From contig NZ_QEKO01000011.1 in assembly GCF_003096595.1 (NCBI RefSeq), forward strand, positions 1-52,649: a DNA stretch of 52,649 nt, in the 5' to 3' direction. This document shows, piece after piece, positions 1 to 7,532 of this stretch (the first letter of the stretch is position 1; each line of letters starts with the position of its first letter). The stretch comes from Pusillimonas noertemannii (lineage in GTDB: Bacteria; Pseudomonadota; Gammaproteobacteria; Burkholderiales; Burkholderiaceae_B). The notes under the pieces were generated by a model. It had not been told where the DNA came from. It was given only the letters and a program-made list of their open reading frames with translations, and did no database searches. Position numbers and translations under genes: made by a program.

Positions 1-93
1 GCATAAACCTCAACTTCTCGAACCGCCCGGTGCGGACCCGCATGCCGGGTGGTGTGGGAGGGGCGCAGCCTCAAGGCTGCCCCCTATCCCGAT
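1..93 (+). mobile_element. 3' end of a group II intron (domains V and VI), truncated by the window edge
   Basis: Positions 22-53 fold as a domain V-like hairpin. A 9-bp lower helix (ACCGCCCGG with CCGGGTGGT) is followed by a 4-bp upper helix closed by a 4-nt loop (31-42), with a 2-nt bulge (TG, 43-44) on the 3' strand, which is the catalytic domain V architecture. A second GC-rich hairpin follows (54-90, GGGAGGGG... paired with ...CCCCCTATCCC) with unpaired A residues near its base, as expected for domain VI and its branch-point A. The intron would end in the usual AY near GAT at 91-93. Intron-encoded reverse transcriptase sequence should lie to the left, outside the window. The fold was made by eye, so the family assignment is likely but not proven. 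Confidence 0.65.
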
Positions 94-113
94 TTTTGCG
101 GGCGCCCCAAAAA
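93..113. repeat. Inverted repeat directly after the intron end
   Basis: TTTTTG and CAAAAA flank a GGGC/GCCC core, giving a near-perfect palindrome right at the proposed intron/exon junction. It could be a terminator-like hairpin next to the insertion site. Some bacterial group II introns insert beside such hairpins. Confidence 0.45.
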
Positions 114-177
114 TGATAGGACGCGAGGGTAGCCGGCAAAGCCGGCCGAAGCTCTCCGGCGCCCAAAATACTTACCC

Positions 178-310
178 CGCAGCGCGCCGGTTTAGGACTC
201 AGAAGCGACCTTCCAATCTGCAGCGCGCCGGCTGAAAGACTCAAATACAGACAGCCGATTCAAAGATACAAACACTCGATTCCAAGAGCACCAATTTAAA
301 GACCCAAAGA
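178..310. repeat. Degenerate short repeats in a non-coding tract
   Basis: GCAGCGCGCCGG occurs at 179-190 and again at 220-231, each followed by a GACTCA(G/A)A motif (195, 238). Related units GATTCAAAG, GATTCCAAG and GACCCAAAG follow at about 257, 278 and 301, roughly every 19-23 nt. No open reading frame with a plausible start is evident. The tract is more AT-rich than its surroundings. Confidence 0.4.
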
Positions 311-316
311 AAAGCG

Positions 317-354
317 TCAAAAAAACAGCGCGCCACAATTTTCGGCGCGCCGTT
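317..354 (-). terminator. Rho-independent terminator of the CMD-family gene
   Basis: Read on the minus strand, AACGGCGCGCC (354-344) pairs with GGCGCGCTGTT (334-324) as 11 bp with one G-U, around a 9-nt loop, and then runs into a T tract. It sits 25 nt past the stop of the minus-strand gene ending at 379 and closes the ring-cleavage operon. Confidence 0.85.
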
Positions 355-378
355 GTTGCAAGAAAAATAAACGAATGC

Positions 379-825
379 TTATTTCGTCTTCGCAGCCGCC
401 TCGCGCTCGGCGATGTTGGCCAGTATTTCCGCGCCACGGTTGGCCGCGGACAGACCGCGGAACAAGAACGTAAGATTGACCACGTCTTGCATTTCCTTCC
501 AGGTAGCGCCAGCGCGCCGGGCCGCCATGCCATGCAGAATGGCCGCGTCGCTGAGCGTGATGAGCAGCATGCCGAACAGCATCAGCTGCGTCGTCTTCAC
601 GTCGAAGCTTTCAGGGTACATCGCGTGCTCGCGCATCTGCTCTTGAAGATCGACGATCTTCGGGTCGAGCGCGCCCGTTACGTTCATGCGTGCTTCGATG
701 CGCGGCGGCACGAAACCCAGCAGCTCTTCATAGATTTTTCCGCGCTCTTCGACAGTTTTTTTCGTGTCCTTGTACTCGCCGATGGATTCGCGGACAACGT
801 CGACATTGATTCGTTTGGGTAGCAT
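379..825 (-). CDS. Carboxymuconolactone decarboxylase-family protein (CMD/AhpD-like)
   Basis: A 148-residue all-helical protein of the CMD/AhpD superfamily. The family core runs through residues 77-120, with the conserved His at 98 in the segment SDAAILHGMAARRAGAT. No cysteine is present, so the CxxC redox pair of AhpD-type peroxidases is absent. A lyase/decarboxylase-type role is more likely than peroxide reduction. It is the last gene of the four-gene operon that begins with the LigA/LigB-type dioxygenase, so it probably acts on a ring-cleavage product. The exact substrate cannot be read from the sequence. Confidence 0.8.
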   Translation of the reverse strand: MLPKRINVDVVRESIGEYKDTKKTVEERGKIYEELLGFVPPRIEARMNVTGALDPKIVDLQEQMREHAMYPESFDVKTTQLMLFGMLLITLSDAAILHGMAARRAGATWKEMQDVVNLTFLFRGLSAANRGAEILANIAEREAAAKTK

Positions 826-840
826 GTGAAAGACTCTTTA

Positions 841-1506
841 TCAGTTGGAAGAAACAGGAGAGGGCGCGTGCGACCATGCCGACACCACGTCTTGCGTAGT
901 GCACACCTCCCCGAACAGAAACTGCATGTTCATCAGGCTGGCCTCGTGCAGATTGGCCGTATGCGAAGCCACCGCGTCTTTCGGCACCACGCAGGTAAAG
1001 CCCAGCGAATGCCCCTCACGCGCCGTGGATTCTACGCAGATCTGCGTTTGCACGCCTGTGAGCACCAGCGTTTCGATATTGCGCGACCGCAGTTCGCGTT
1101 CGAGCCCGGTGCCTGAAAAACCGCTGTAGTTGTGCTTGATGACAACCGGCTCGCCCGGCTCGGGCTGAACGCAGAACCAGTCGGCGCCCCAGGTGCCGGG
1201 TTCGCAGCAAACCGCGGTAATGCCGCGCTGGCGAAGCTTGCGCAGCATAGAGGCCGGAATGCGGTCGTGCGAGTAATCGGCGCCTATCCATAGCACCGGC
1301 ACCTTGTGCGCACGGGCCGACTGCAGCAGGCGCGAGAGATTGTCGCAGATGCCCGTGGCGGTGGCCACATCTTTGCCCATGACCTTGTCGATATAGCCGC
1401 CGGGCGCGCAGAAATCGTTCTGCATGTCGATGACGAGCAGAGCGGCGGCTTCGGGGCGCAGCGCCTCGTGCAGGGGGCCGTCTTGTACCGTTTGAGGTGT
1501 GTTCAT
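841..1506 (-). CDS. Isochorismatase-family cysteine amidohydrolase
   Basis: A 221-residue cysteine hydrolase. The catalytic triad of the family is visible: Asp27 (VIDMQNDF), Lys124 (VVIKHNYSGF) and Cys157 (GVQTQICVES). The start ATG at 1506 is chosen over an upstream in-frame start because AAGGAGG lies 7-8 nt before it and it removes an overlap with the upstream gene. Relatives hydrolyse amides such as maleamate, nicotinamide, N-carbamoyl compounds or biuret. Its place between a ring-cleavage dioxygenase and a CMD protein suggests it hydrolyses an amide or imine-derived intermediate from an N-containing aromatic. That substrate is inference. Confidence 0.85.
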   Translation of the reverse strand: MNTPQTVQDGPLHEALRPEAAALLVIDMQNDFCAPGGYIDKVMGKDVATATGICDNLSRLLQSARAHKVPVLWIGADYSHDRIPASMLRKLRQRGITAVCCEPGTWGADWFCVQPEPGEPVVIKHNYSGFSGTGLERELRSRNIETLVLTGVQTQICVESTAREGHSLGFTCVVPKDAVASHTANLHEASLMNMQFLFGEVCTTQDVVSAWSHAPSPVSSN

Positions 1507-1517
1507 GCCTTGCCTCC

Positions 1518-2363
1518 TTACAGCGCCCAGTACGAACCGCCCATGCCGCAGCGCATGGGGACCGAGGGCACATAGAAGACGCTCTCGGCCTTGGGCTTGC
1601 CCAGTTCGGCCGCGGCACCCATGGCCACCAGCCATGCCAGCAATTCGCCCGCGCCGCCGTCGCCGCCGGTAAGCAGTTTCTCGAAGGTGGCTTCCTTGCG
1701 GACCTTGTCGAGATCGCCCGTTTCGAGCAGCTGCATGAACCAGCGGTCGAATTCTTCGTGGACGGTGAAATAGTCGAGCCCGCCCGGATCGTGCGAGAGG
1801 CCGCCGGTGGTCATGAGCACCACGCGCTCATCAGAGGGAAAGCTTTCGACGATGCGGGCGATTTGCGCGCCCACCTCGAGGCAGTGCGACGCGCTGGGCA
1901 TCGGGGGCACGATGCAGTTCATGTGCATGGGCACGAAGCGCACATCGTATTGCGGAAACAAAAACATAAGGGGCACGGACCAGTTGTCGTCGAACAGCAG
2001 CTGTTCCGCAAACGCGTGGTTGATGCCCGCCTTGGCCGAATCGCGCACCAGCGCGCGGCCAAGTTCGCGATGCCCCTTTATTTGATAGTCGGGCACGTTG
2101 AGCCAGTCTTTGAACCAGGGGGCCGGACCCTGCCAATGGTCGCCGATGCCCACGCAGAAGTCGGGCACGTTGTCCATGGAGAAATTGAGCAGGTGGTCGT
2201 TGGCCACGCCGATGACGACGTCGGGCTTGAGTTCCTGCATGCGGCGTTGGAATTCTTTATAGCCGGCCAGCACGGCTTCTTGCTGGTCTTGCGGGGCGCG
2301 GTCTATCCAGCCTGTGACGCCGGGAGCGTGGGCAATGCCCAATGTTGCAACGAGCTTTGCCAT
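1518..2363 (-). CDS. Class III extradiol ring-cleavage dioxygenase, LigB-type catalytic (beta) subunit
   Basis: A 281-residue protein of the LigB superfamily, the iron-binding subunit of protocatechuate 4,5-dioxygenase-type enzymes. By comparison with LigB, the likely Fe(II) ligands are His12 (GIAHAPG), His57 (ANDH) and Glu240 (GAGELLAW), and the catalytic His is His191 (GLSHDPGG). The ATG at 2363 starts 2 nt after the alpha-subunit stop, giving a tightly coupled pair. Length matches LigB (about 300 residues). The subunit cleaves a catechol-like ring next to the diol. Whether the substrate is protocatechuate, gallate or an aminophenol is not decided by what can be seen. Confidence 0.88.
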   Translation of the reverse strand: MAKLVATLGIAHAPGVTGWIDRAPQDQQEAVLAGYKEFQRRMQELKPDVVIGVANDHLLNFSMDNVPDFCVGIGDHWQGPAPWFKDWLNVPDYQIKGHRELGRALVRDSAKAGINHAFAEQLLFDDNWSVPLMFLFPQYDVRFVPMHMNCIVPPMPSASHCLEVGAQIARIVESFPSDERVVLMTTGGLSHDPGGLDYFTVHEEFDRWFMQLLETGDLDKVRKEATFEKLLTGGDGGAGELLAWLVAMGAAAELGKPKAESVFYVPSVPMRCGMGGSYWAL

Positions 2364-2365
2364 GA

Positions 2366-2674
2366 TTAGTTGTCCTCTTGCTGGATGCCCATTTTTTCGG
2401 CGTACAGGCGCGCGGCATCGCTGGTGTTGTGGTTGTAGCCGCCGCCCTTGAACAAGCGGCTGATCTGGGGCAGAAAATAGGGATGAACGCCCATTCGGGC
2501 GAGGCCGGCGATGTCCATGTTGCGCCATGCCTGGCGCTCGGGCTCGGTAAGGCCGAAGTGCTGCATCGAGGCCTCGATGTCTTGCTGGAACTGCTGGTAG
2601 CGCTCTTGGTCGCGGCGCAGTTCGAACACCATGCGATTAGAGGGCAGGGTGCGGTCCGTATCCTGGATACCCAT
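2366..2674 (-). CDS. Extradiol dioxygenase, LigA-type small (alpha) subunit
   Basis: A 102-residue all-helical protein resembling the alpha subunit of protocatechuate 4,5-dioxygenase. The family pattern of Trp, Gly and His in the C-terminal half is present (WRNMDIAGLARMGVHPYFLPQISRLF). It caps the active site of the beta subunit in LigAB. It is the first gene of the operon, with AAAAGGA upstream of the ATG at 2674, and lies just downstream of a strong sigma70-type promoter. The 2-nt gap to the LigB-type gene supports a 1:1 complex. Confidence 0.85.
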   Translation of the reverse strand: MGIQDTDRTLPSNRMVFELRRDQERYQQFQQDIEASMQHFGLTEPERQAWRNMDIAGLARMGVHPYFLPQISRLFKGGGYNHNTSDAARLYAEKMGIQQEDN

Positions 2675-2692
2675 CGATATTCCTTTTAAATT

Positions 2693-2719
2693 TCGATTTA
2701 GGATAATAATATCGATTTA
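2693..2719. promoter_or_regulatory. Possible operator: two TCGATTTA direct repeats
   Basis: TCGATTTA occurs at 2693-2700 and 2712-2719, 19 nt apart (about two helical turns), over and just after the predicted transcription start of the ring-cleavage operon. A third related ATCGAT lies at 2673. The divergent GntR regulator is the obvious candidate to bind here. This is inference from position. Confidence 0.4.
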
Positions 2720-2747
2720 ATGTAGTTGGGTTTATAATCGCTGTCAA
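2719..2747 (-). promoter_or_regulatory. Sigma70 promoter of the ring-cleavage operon
   Basis: On the minus strand TTGACA (2747-2742) and TACATT (2724-2719) are separated by 17 nt. Transcription would start near 2712, about 38 nt before the LigA-type ATG. Confidence 0.7.
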
Positions 2748-2778
2748 TCAGGAGCTACACCAAGCGACAGATATTCTT

Positions 2779-3471
2779 ATGACCAAGGCCGATTCCACAC
2801 CCACTCTTGCCAGCAGCATTGCCGCCATGCTGCGCGAACGCATTGCGCATGGCGAATTCGCGCCCGGCGCCAAGCTGCGGCTGGATGAGCTGCGCACCAT
2901 GTTCGGCGTCAGTCTCAGTCCGCTGCGCGAGGCCTTGTCCCGCTTGTGCGCCGAGGGTTTCGTGGCCACCGAAGACCAGCGCGGCTACCGGGTCGTGCCG
3001 GTGTCGCAGAACAATCTGGACGAAGTCATCCGCCTGCGCGTGCAGTTCGAAAGCTATGCCTTGCGCGAGGCCATCATCAAAGGCGACGACGTATGGGAGG
3101 GCGAGGTGCTGGCGGCCCTGCATCGGCTCAACAAGATCGAGCGCGGGCGTGTCGATGCCCAGGGCGTCAGCCAGTGGGAACAGTTCCACAGCGTTTTCCA
3201 CCGGCGGCTGATATCGGCCTGCGGCATGCCGCTGCTGCTGCATTTCTGTGAAACCCTGCACGACCTCAACGACCGCTACCGCCGTATTTTCCTTTCAGAC
3301 AACCCCATAGACCGCGACGTGCGCCAAGAACACGTGGACATCTGCACGGCCACGCTCGAGCGCCGGCCCGACGAAGCCTGCGAACTGCTTCGCTCGCACG
3401 TCGAGCGCACCGGGGCCAATGTGCTCAAGGCGCTGGGCGACGGCCGGGCTTCGTCTGCAGGCGCAGCCTGA
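2779..3471 (+). CDS. GntR-family regulator, FCD (FadR-like) subfamily
   Basis: A 230-residue one-domain-pair regulator. A winged helix-turn-helix occupies residues 10-75 (the GntR signature LDELRTMFGVSLSPLREALSR is seen), followed by an all-helical FCD ligand domain with family metal/ligand residues in its helices (VFHRRLISACG, ..DVRQEHVDIC..). It is divergently transcribed from the LigA/LigB operon with a 104-nt shared intergenic region, so local control of that operon is likely. Many FCD regulators are repressors released by the pathway substrate. A consensus TATAAT at 2733-2738 may be its own -10 box. Confidence 0.88.
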   Translation: MTKADSTPTLASSIAAMLRERIAHGEFAPGAKLRLDELRTMFGVSLSPLREALSRLCAEGFVATEDQRGYRVVPVSQNNLDEVIRLRVQFESYALREAIIKGDDVWEGEVLAALHRLNKIERGRVDAQGVSQWEQFHSVFHRRLISACGMPLLLHFCETLHDLNDRYRRIFLSDNPIDRDVRQEHVDICTATLERRPDEACELLRSHVERTGANVLKALGDGRASSAGAA

Positions 3472-3522
3472 GCCTCGCCCGGGCCATGCGCACCAGCGCA
3501 TGGCAGTCACACCCGCCGCAGA

Positions 3523-3561
3523 CAAAAAAGCCTTTGGCCTGCCGTCACAGGCAGGACCAAA
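3523..3561 (-). terminator. Rho-independent terminator after the catalase gene
   Basis: On the minus strand TTTGGTCCTGCC (3561-3550) pairs with GGCAGGCCAAA (3543-3533), with one unpaired base, around a 6-nt loop. The sequence then reads GGCTTTTTT. The hairpin begins immediately at the catalase stop codon and may also terminate the convergent GntR gene. Confidence 0.8.
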
Positions 3562-5061
3562 CTACGCGTCGCCCATGCCGGCGGCGGGGTCGTCGCCGCG
3601 GCCCGCAAACACCTGCTCTTCGATGCGCTTGCCCACGTCGGCGTCGATGCTCTTCCAGTATTCCAGGGCTCGTTCCAGCACGGGGCTGCGCACCCCGCCC
3701 AATAGGCTGCCGGCCACCTGATCGACCAGCAGGCTGCGCTGCTCGTCGTTGAACACTTCGCGCACCAGCGTGCCCGGCTGGCCGAAGTCGTCGTCTTCGG
3801 CGTGCAGGGTGTAGGCGGCGCGCACCATCTCGCCGTCGGATTCCCAACTGTCGGGCATGGGGCCGGTGTTGTCGGCCCAGGCGCGGCCGCCGCTGTTGGT
3901 GGCGTACACCGGCGCGCTGCCGCTATGGTGATAGGCCATCTGCCCGTCGAACATATAGGTATTGACCGGCACCTTGGGCTGGTTCACCGGCAGTTGGTGG
4001 AAATTGGCGCCGATGCGGTTGCGCTGTGCATCGGCATAGGCAAAGGCGCGGCCCAGCAGCATTTTGTCGGGCGACAGGCCGATGCCGGGAACGGTGTTGC
4101 CGGGCGAGAACGCCGCCTGTTCGATCTGGGCGAAGAAGTTTTCGGGATTGCGGTTGAGCGTCATGGTGCCCACCCGAATGAGCGGATAGTCTTTATGCGA
4201 CCAGGTCTTGGTAAGGTCGAAGGGATTGAAGCGATAGGTCTTGGCGTCGGCATAGGGCATGACCTGCACCGACAAGACCCATTTGGGAAACTCTTTGCGC
4301 GCGATCGCATCGAACAGGTCGCGGCGGTGGAAGTCGGCGTCTTCGCCGGCCATGGCGGCGGCTTCTTCATTGCTGAAGAACTCCATGCCCTGCTGGGTAT
4401 GGAAATGGTATTTGACCCAAAATTTTTCGCCCTTGGCGTTGATCCACATATAAGTGTGCGAACCATAGCCGTTCATGTTGCGCCAGGTGCGGGGCAGGCC
4501 GCGCTGGCCCATCACATAGGTGACCTGGTGGGCGCTTTCAGGGTTGTTCGACCAGAAGTCCCACTGCATGTGGTTGTCGCGCAGGCCCGAGTCGGGCAGG
4601 CGCTTCTGGCTGCGGATGAAGTGCGGGAACTTCATGGGGTCGCGCAGGAAGAAAATGGGGGTGTTGTTGCCCACCAGGTCGTAATTGCCTTCGGTGGTGT
4701 AGAACTTGAGCGAAAAGCCGCGCACGTCGCGCCAGGTGTCGGGGCTGCCCGCCTCGCCGGCCACGGTCGAGAAGCGCGCCAGCATTTCGGTTTTACAGCC
4801 CTTCTGGAACAGAGCGGCCTTGGTATAGGCCGACATGTCTTCGGTGGTTTCAAACTCGCCGAAAGCACCGGCTCCCTTGGCATGAGGCTGCCGCTCGGGC
4901 ACTTTCTCGCGGTTGAAGTGAGCCATCTGCTCCAGGAAATGCACATCGTGCAGCAGCAGTGGACCGTCGGGGCCGACCGACAAGGTATTGCGGTCGCTTT
5001 GCGCCGGCGCGCCAGAGCCGGTCGTGGTGTGATTGGCCAGGTCTTTGCTGGAGTCGCTCAT
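3562..5061 (-). CDS. katA: Monofunctional haem catalase (small-subunit type)
   Basis: A 499-residue catalase that breaks down H2O2 to water and oxygen. His60 ([15 protein letters not shown]) is the distal catalytic His, Asn132/133 (DLVGNNTP) the second distal residue, and Tyr342 in [12 protein letters not shown] the proximal haem ligand. The length fits the small-subunit clade. The start at 5061 is preceded by AAAAGGAGAATCCG, and an upstream in-frame extension would run into the arsB gene on a wrong frame. It lies 68 nt downstream of arsB on the same strand, so read-through is possible. No signal peptide is seen, so it is cytoplasmic. Confidence 0.95.
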   Translation of the reverse strand: MSDSSKDLANHTTTGSGAPAQSDRNTLSVGPDGPLLLHDVHFLEQMAHFNREKVPERQPHAKGAGAFGEFETTEDMSAYTKAALFQKGCKTEMLARFSTVAGEAGSPDTWRDVRGFSLKFYTTEGNYDLVGNNTPIFFLRDPMKFPHFIRSQKRLPDSGLRDNHMQWDFWSNNPESAHQVTYVMGQRGLPRTWRNMNGYGSHTYMWINAKGEKFWVKYHFHTQQGMEFFSNEEAAAMAGEDADFHRRDLFDAIARKEFPKWVLSVQVMPYADAKTYRFNPFDLTKTWSHKDYPLIRVGTMTLNRNPENFFAQIEQAAFSPGNTVPGIGLSPDKMLLGRAFAYADAQRNRIGANFHQLPVNQPKVPVNTYMFDGQMAYHHSGSAPVYATNSGGRAWADNTGPMPDSWESDGEMVRAAYTLHAEDDDFGQPGTLVREVFNDEQRSLLVDQVAGSLLGGVRSPVLERALEYWKSIDADVGKRIEEQVFAGRGDDPAAGMGDA

Positions 5062-5129
5062 TCGGATTCTCCTTTTTGGGGTTGACTTCCGGCGCAGTGG
5101 ATGCCGAACAAGCGCCGGATCACCGTCCA

Positions 5130-6443
5130 CTATAGACCCGCCCCCCCGATGTGCCAATAGCCCAGGCCCAACCGTATGGCCAGGGCCGCCAGTGTCAGCA
5201 GCAGCACGGGCAGCGTCAGCACGATGCCCACGCGAAAGTAATAGCCCCAGGTAATGACCATGCCCTTGCCCGCCAGCACGTGCAGCCAGAGCAGGGTGGC
5301 CAGGCTGCCGATGGGCGTGATCTTGGGTCCCAGGTCGCTGCCGATGACGTTGGCGTAGATCATCGCCTCTCGGACTACACCGCCGGCCTGGCTGGCGTCG
5401 ATCGACAGCGCTCCCACCAGCACGGCGGGCAGGTTGTTCATGACGGAAGAGAGCAGGGCGGCCAGCAGGCCCGCCCCGAAAGTCGCGGCCCACAAGCCTT
5501 GCCGCGCGCAGGCGTCCAGCAGCGCAGCCAGCTGGTCCGCCAGGCCCTGGTTGCGCAGCCCGTAGACCACCAGATACATGCCCAGCGAGAACACCACGAT
5601 CTGCCAGGGCGCTTCTCTCAGCACTTTGCGCGTGTCGATGACGTGGCCGTGCCTGGCCACCGCCCACAGCGCCAGGGCGGCCGCCGAGGCCACGGCGCTG
5701 ACAGGCACGCCCAGCGGCTCCAGGCCGAACAGGCCCGCCAGCAGCAGGGCAAGCACCAGCCAGCCGGCGCGAAACGTGCGCGGATCGCGGATGGCGCTGG
5801 CGGGAGGCCGCAGCAGCGTCTTGTCGTAGGTGGCGGGTAGGCTGCCGCGAAAATAAAGCAGCAGGACAAGCAGGCTGGCCGCCACCGACACCAGGTTCAC
5901 CGGCACCATCACCGAGGCATAGCGGCCGAAGCTGATGCCGAAGAAATCGGCCGACACGATGTTGACCAGATTGGACACGATGAAGGGCAGGCTGGCGGTA
6001 TCGGCAATGAAACCCGCCGCCATGATGAAGGCCAGGGTGGCCGCCGGGCTAAGGCCCAGGGTCACCAGCATCGCCATGACGATGGGGGTCAGGATAAGCG
6101 CCGCGCCGTCGTTGGCGAAAAAGGCGGACACCAGGGCGCCCAGCAGCACGATGGCCACGAACAGGCGCCGTGCCCGGCCGCGGCCCCAGCGCGCCACGTG
6201 CAGGGCGGCCCATTTGAAGAAGCCGGCCTCGTCCAGCAGCAGGCTGATGACGATGATGGCGATGAAGGTGATCGTGGCATTCCACACAATGGCCCATACC
6301 GCGGGGATGTCGGCAAGACGGACCACTCCGGTGGCCAGCGCCAGCCCTGCGCCGATGAGGGCGCTCCAGCCTATGCCCAGGCCCCGGGGCTGCCAGATGA
6401 CGAGAACGAGGGTAAGTATGAAGACGGCGGAAGCGATGAGCAT
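5130..6443 (-). CDS. arsB: Arsenite/antimonite efflux pump ArsB
   Basis: A 437-residue polytopic membrane protein with about 12 hydrophobic segments. It is strongly similar along its whole length to the classical ArsB, including the opening [66 protein letters not shown] and [19 protein letters not shown]. ArsB exports As(III)/Sb(III) using the proton gradient or coupled to the ArsA ATPase. No arsR, arsC, arsA or arsD is found beside it, which is unusual because arsB is normally in an arsR-led operon. Regulation therefore has to come from elsewhere or be constitutive. Confidence 0.93.
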   Translation of the reverse strand: MLIASAVFILTLVLVIWQPRGLGIGWSALIGAGLALATGVVRLADIPAVWAIVWNATITFIAIIVISLLLDEAGFFKWAALHVARWGRGRARRLFVAIVLLGALVSAFFANDGAALILTPIVMAMLVTLGLSPAATLAFIMAAGFIADTASLPFIVSNLVNIVSADFFGISFGRYASVMVPVNLVSVAASLLVLLLYFRGSLPATYDKTLLRPPASAIRDPRTFRAGWLVLALLLAGLFGLEPLGVPVSAVASAAALALWAVARHGHVIDTRKVLREAPWQIVVFSLGMYLVVYGLRNQGLADQLAALLDACARQGLWAATFGAGLLAALLSSVMNNLPAVLVGALSIDASQAGGVVREAMIYANVIGSDLGPKITPIGSLATLLWLHVLAGKGMVITWGYYFRVGIVLTLPVLLLTLAALAIRLGLGYWHIGGAGL

Positions 6444-6634
6444 GGGGTGGGATAGGGATCGACTGGCGTACTGAAGATGCAGAATAAAGCGTGTCTGTTA
6501 TTCCCGAAAGGAATCTTTTATGGTTTGAAGCCAGAATTGTATGGGATAATGAAAAAATGTAGACAAATTACGGCTCTATCTCCCCCTCCGACTTAACGCA
6601 CCATTTTTGTACATCAATGTCCAGGTCTTGAAAT
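6444..6634. other. Divergent intergenic region arsB / GntR regulator
   Basis: About 190 nt, clearly AT-richer than its surroundings, so it probably holds both promoters. GATAAT at 6545-6550 could be a -10 box for the plus-strand regulator, but no well-spaced -35 was found. TTTTTGTACATCAA just before the regulator resembles half of the FCD-GntR operator type. No gene is evident. Confidence 0.35.
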
Positions 6635-7285
6635 ATGGAAAACGGGAAAACGCTCTCACAGACTATTGCTGATCAACTCGCCGAAGAAATCGTCCTGCGT
6701 CGAATTTTGCCGGGTACCCGCCTTGATGAACAATCCATAGCGACTCGTTTTGGTGTTTCACGCAGTCCCGTGCGCGATGCCTTGCGTCAGTTGGCCGTGA
6801 CACGCCTGGTTCATTACATGCCCCGGCGAGGTTTCTCTGCGGCAACCATCAAGCCGTCGGAACTTGACGCGCTGTTCGAGGCAGCCGGCGAGATCGAAGC
6901 ATTGTGCGCCAAACTGTGCGCCCTGCGCGCTGTTCCCGCCGAGCGCAAAAGAATCGAACGGACGCATCATGAGGCTCGGCAGGCAGCAGCCGACAACGAC
7001 ACCAAAGCCTATTCTCAGCTAAATGATGAGCTGCACAAACTCATTTATGCGGGCGCCCATAACAATGTCCTGCAAGAACTTGCCCTGGGAATGCGTCAGC
7101 GCCTGGCTCCATTTCGCTCTCAGGGCTTCTTCGTCTCCGACAACCGTATCGAGAAGTCGAACATGGAGCACGAAGAACTGGTTGAGGCCTTGTTGTCACA
7201 AGATGCGGAAGCGGCCGCACGCACCATGTATAGCCACGCAGCCAATTCCGCCATGAATGTTTTGCAGCATTTCGAGCACGGCTGA
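6635..7285 (+). CDS. GntR-family regulator, FCD subfamily
   Basis: A 216-residue regulator. The N-terminal winged helix (residues 5-70, with RLDEQSIATRFGVSRSPVRDALRQL) is a clear GntR signature, followed by an FCD helical sensor domain (His-containing helices around residues 115-200). It lies upstream of, and codirectional with, the nine-gene catabolic/transport operon, separated from it by a terminator. A TTGTATACAA palindrome of the type bound by FCD regulators overlaps that operon's promoter, so it is the likely local repressor. It is unrelated in detail to the GntR protein at 2779. Confidence 0.88.
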   Translation: MENGKTLSQTIADQLAEEIVLRRILPGTRLDEQSIATRFGVSRSPVRDALRQLAVTRLVHYMPRRGFSAATIKPSELDALFEAAGEIEALCAKLCALRAVPAERKRIERTHHEARQAAADNDTKAYSQLNDELHKLIYAGAHNNVLQELALGMRQRLAPFRSQGFFVSDNRIEKSNMEHEELVEALLSQDAEAAARTMYSHAANSAMNVLQHFEHG

Positions 7286-7348
7286 TTCATACAGCGCCTT
7301 TTCTCCTTTCCCGCCACGATTTTCTTTAAGTGGCCTGTCGAAGTCCGA

Positions 7349-7400
7349 ACGCCCCAGTAAGTCGCGGTGCCACGAGCGCCCGGGCTTACGGGGCGTTTTA
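7349..7400 (+). terminator. Rho-independent terminator after the GntR gene
   Basis: ACGCCCC-A-GTAAG (7349-7361) pairs with CTTACGGGGCGT (7385-7396) and is followed by TTTATTT. It separates the regulator from the downstream operon. Confidence 0.8.
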
Positions 7401-7454
7401 TTTGCGGAGGCCCTTTATATAGGCATGGTTTTCCCTTATTTTCGTCCACAGTTG

Positions 7455-7492
7455 TTGACTAAAAGAATCCAATATTCTATTATTGTATACAA
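7455..7492 (+). promoter_or_regulatory. Sigma70 promoter with overlapping GntR-type operator
   Basis: TTGACT (7455-7460) and TATTAT (7478-7483) are 17 nt apart, an almost ideal promoter, with a start expected near 7490. A perfect 10-bp palindrome TTGTATACAA (7483-7492) begins at the end of the -10 box. This matches the core of known FCD-GntR operators (TNGTNNNACNA-like), a position where binding would block initiation. Confidence 0.75.
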
Positions 7493-7532
7493 CTTACTAA
7501 ATTTGAATGCACAAAAGACGGAGGAAACAAGA

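Noticed and set aside
178-310. A CRISPR array at the left edge
   Set aside because: Repeats are short, degenerate and irregularly spaced at about 20 nt, with no unique spacers of uniform length and no cas gene.
3562-5667. A continuous open frame joining catalase to upstream sequence, as if a 701-residue fusion
   Set aside because: The part upstream of 5061 is the arsB gene read in the wrong frame. The ATG at 5061 has a good ribosome site and gives a normal catalase length.
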